DNA of 14,142 bases, taken from assembly GCA_030628805.1 (NCBI GenBank), contig DAOVQG010000100.1, positions 1 through 14,142 of the forward strand. Reading direction: 5' to 3'. Below, one piece after another: positions 13,946 to 14,142 of the stretch. Source of the DNA: JAGMDK01 sp023128695. GTDB taxonomy: Bacteria; Planctomycetota; Phycisphaerae; UBA1845; Fen-1342. Positions within the stretch are counted from its first letter, which is position 1; each line of letters begins with the position of its first letter. A model generated the notes under the pieces. It did no database searches and had not been told where the DNA came from. It saw nothing but the letters and a program-made list of their open reading frames with translations. The position numbers and the translations under genes are program-made.

Positions 13946-14142
13946 AGCTTTCAGCACTCAGCTTTCAGCGGTCAGCTATCAGCTTTCAGCGGTCAGCTAT
14001 CAGCTTTCAGCGGTCAGCGGTCAGCTATCAGCTTTCAGCGGTCAGCTATCAGCTTTCAGCACTCAGCTTTCAGCGGTCAGCTATCAGCTTTCAGCACTCA
14101 GCTTTCAGCGGTCAGCTATCAGCAGTCAGCCATTAGCTTTCA
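13946..14142. repeat. Heptamer tandem array AGCNNTC, 28 copies, running off the right edge
   Basis: The whole stretch resolves into consecutive 7-base units: AGCTTTC, AGCGGTC, AGCTATC, AGCACTC, with single AGCAGTC and AGCCATT near the right end. Units AGCTTTC, AGCGGTC and AGCTATC often occur in that order, giving a 21-base higher-order period, with AGCTTTC-AGCACTC pairs inserted. The third-position core AGC and final TC are kept while the two middle bases vary. It lacks spacers, so it is not CRISPR. It starts 57 bases upstream of the enoyl-CoA hydratase start codon. Confidence 0.95.

Noticed and set aside
13946..14142. Possible CRISPR array at the right edge
   Set aside because: The repeats are contiguous 7-base units without unique spacers and there are no cas genes.

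Overview
The window is GC-rich bacterial DNA. It most likely comes from a planctomycete of the Phycisphaerae type or a close relative, probably an environmental genome. Three things support this. The 1170-residue secreted protein is cysteine-rich, with 'GACC.PDGSC' modules, an Asp/Asn-rich stretch and a dockerin-like double EF-hand at its C-terminus, a style I associate with planctomycetes. The scrap of ISAzo13-type ('Rhodopirellula transposase') sequence at the left edge fits. The gaps between genes are filled with GC-rich palindromic repeats. Taxonomy is inferred from protein style only; there is no rRNA or tRNA here.

Layout: (1) 1-1281 is mobile-DNA debris: the last 34 codons of an ISAzo13-family transposase lie against a group II intron-type reverse transcriptase that lacks its N-terminal beginning and the end of its maturase region. 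(2) 1375-5168 is a secreted multidomain surface or extracellular protein behind a very good extended -10 promoter and a ~250-nt structured leader. (3) 7170-5208, minus strand, is a two-gene molybdenum/formate dehydrogenase accessory unit: a 96-residue protein ending in CQLGCF, then a single polypeptide joining a MobB-like P-loop domain, a ModE-like winged helix and an FdhD sulfurtransferase. (4) 7526-8185 is an exported tetraheme c-type cytochrome. (5) 8879-8280, minus strand, is a small lipoprotein with a C8 tract just after its lipobox. (6) 8931-10040 is alanine dehydrogenase with every catalytic residue in place. (7) 10132-12890 is an efflux-type pair: a MacA/HlyD-like adaptor and a MacB/LolD-type ATPase fused to a DUF4190-like membrane tail, with no FtsX/MacB permease in view. 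(8) 13889-13110, minus strand, is an enoyl-CoA hydratase. (9) 13946 to the right edge is a heptamer tandem array (AGCNNTC, 28 copies).

The gene groups look largely independent, with changes of strand and short convergent junctions. Functional links seen directly are the translational coupling inside the molybdenum unit and the collinear adaptor/ATPase pair. The palindromes between genes (7313-7375, 8222-8239, 11540-11636, 12946-12967) fall into at least two recurring designs, one with a CTCCGT-like loop and one with a TTCC/TCCA loop. They look like a host-wide REP-like repeat population.

The most noteworthy items are the MobB-ModE-FdhD fusion, whose FdhD has lost the first Cys of the CxxC motif; the ATPase-DUF4190 fusion without a permease; the paired REP hairpins with mutually complementary loops; and the structured leader of the secreted protein. 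None is proven to be a new system from sequence alone.
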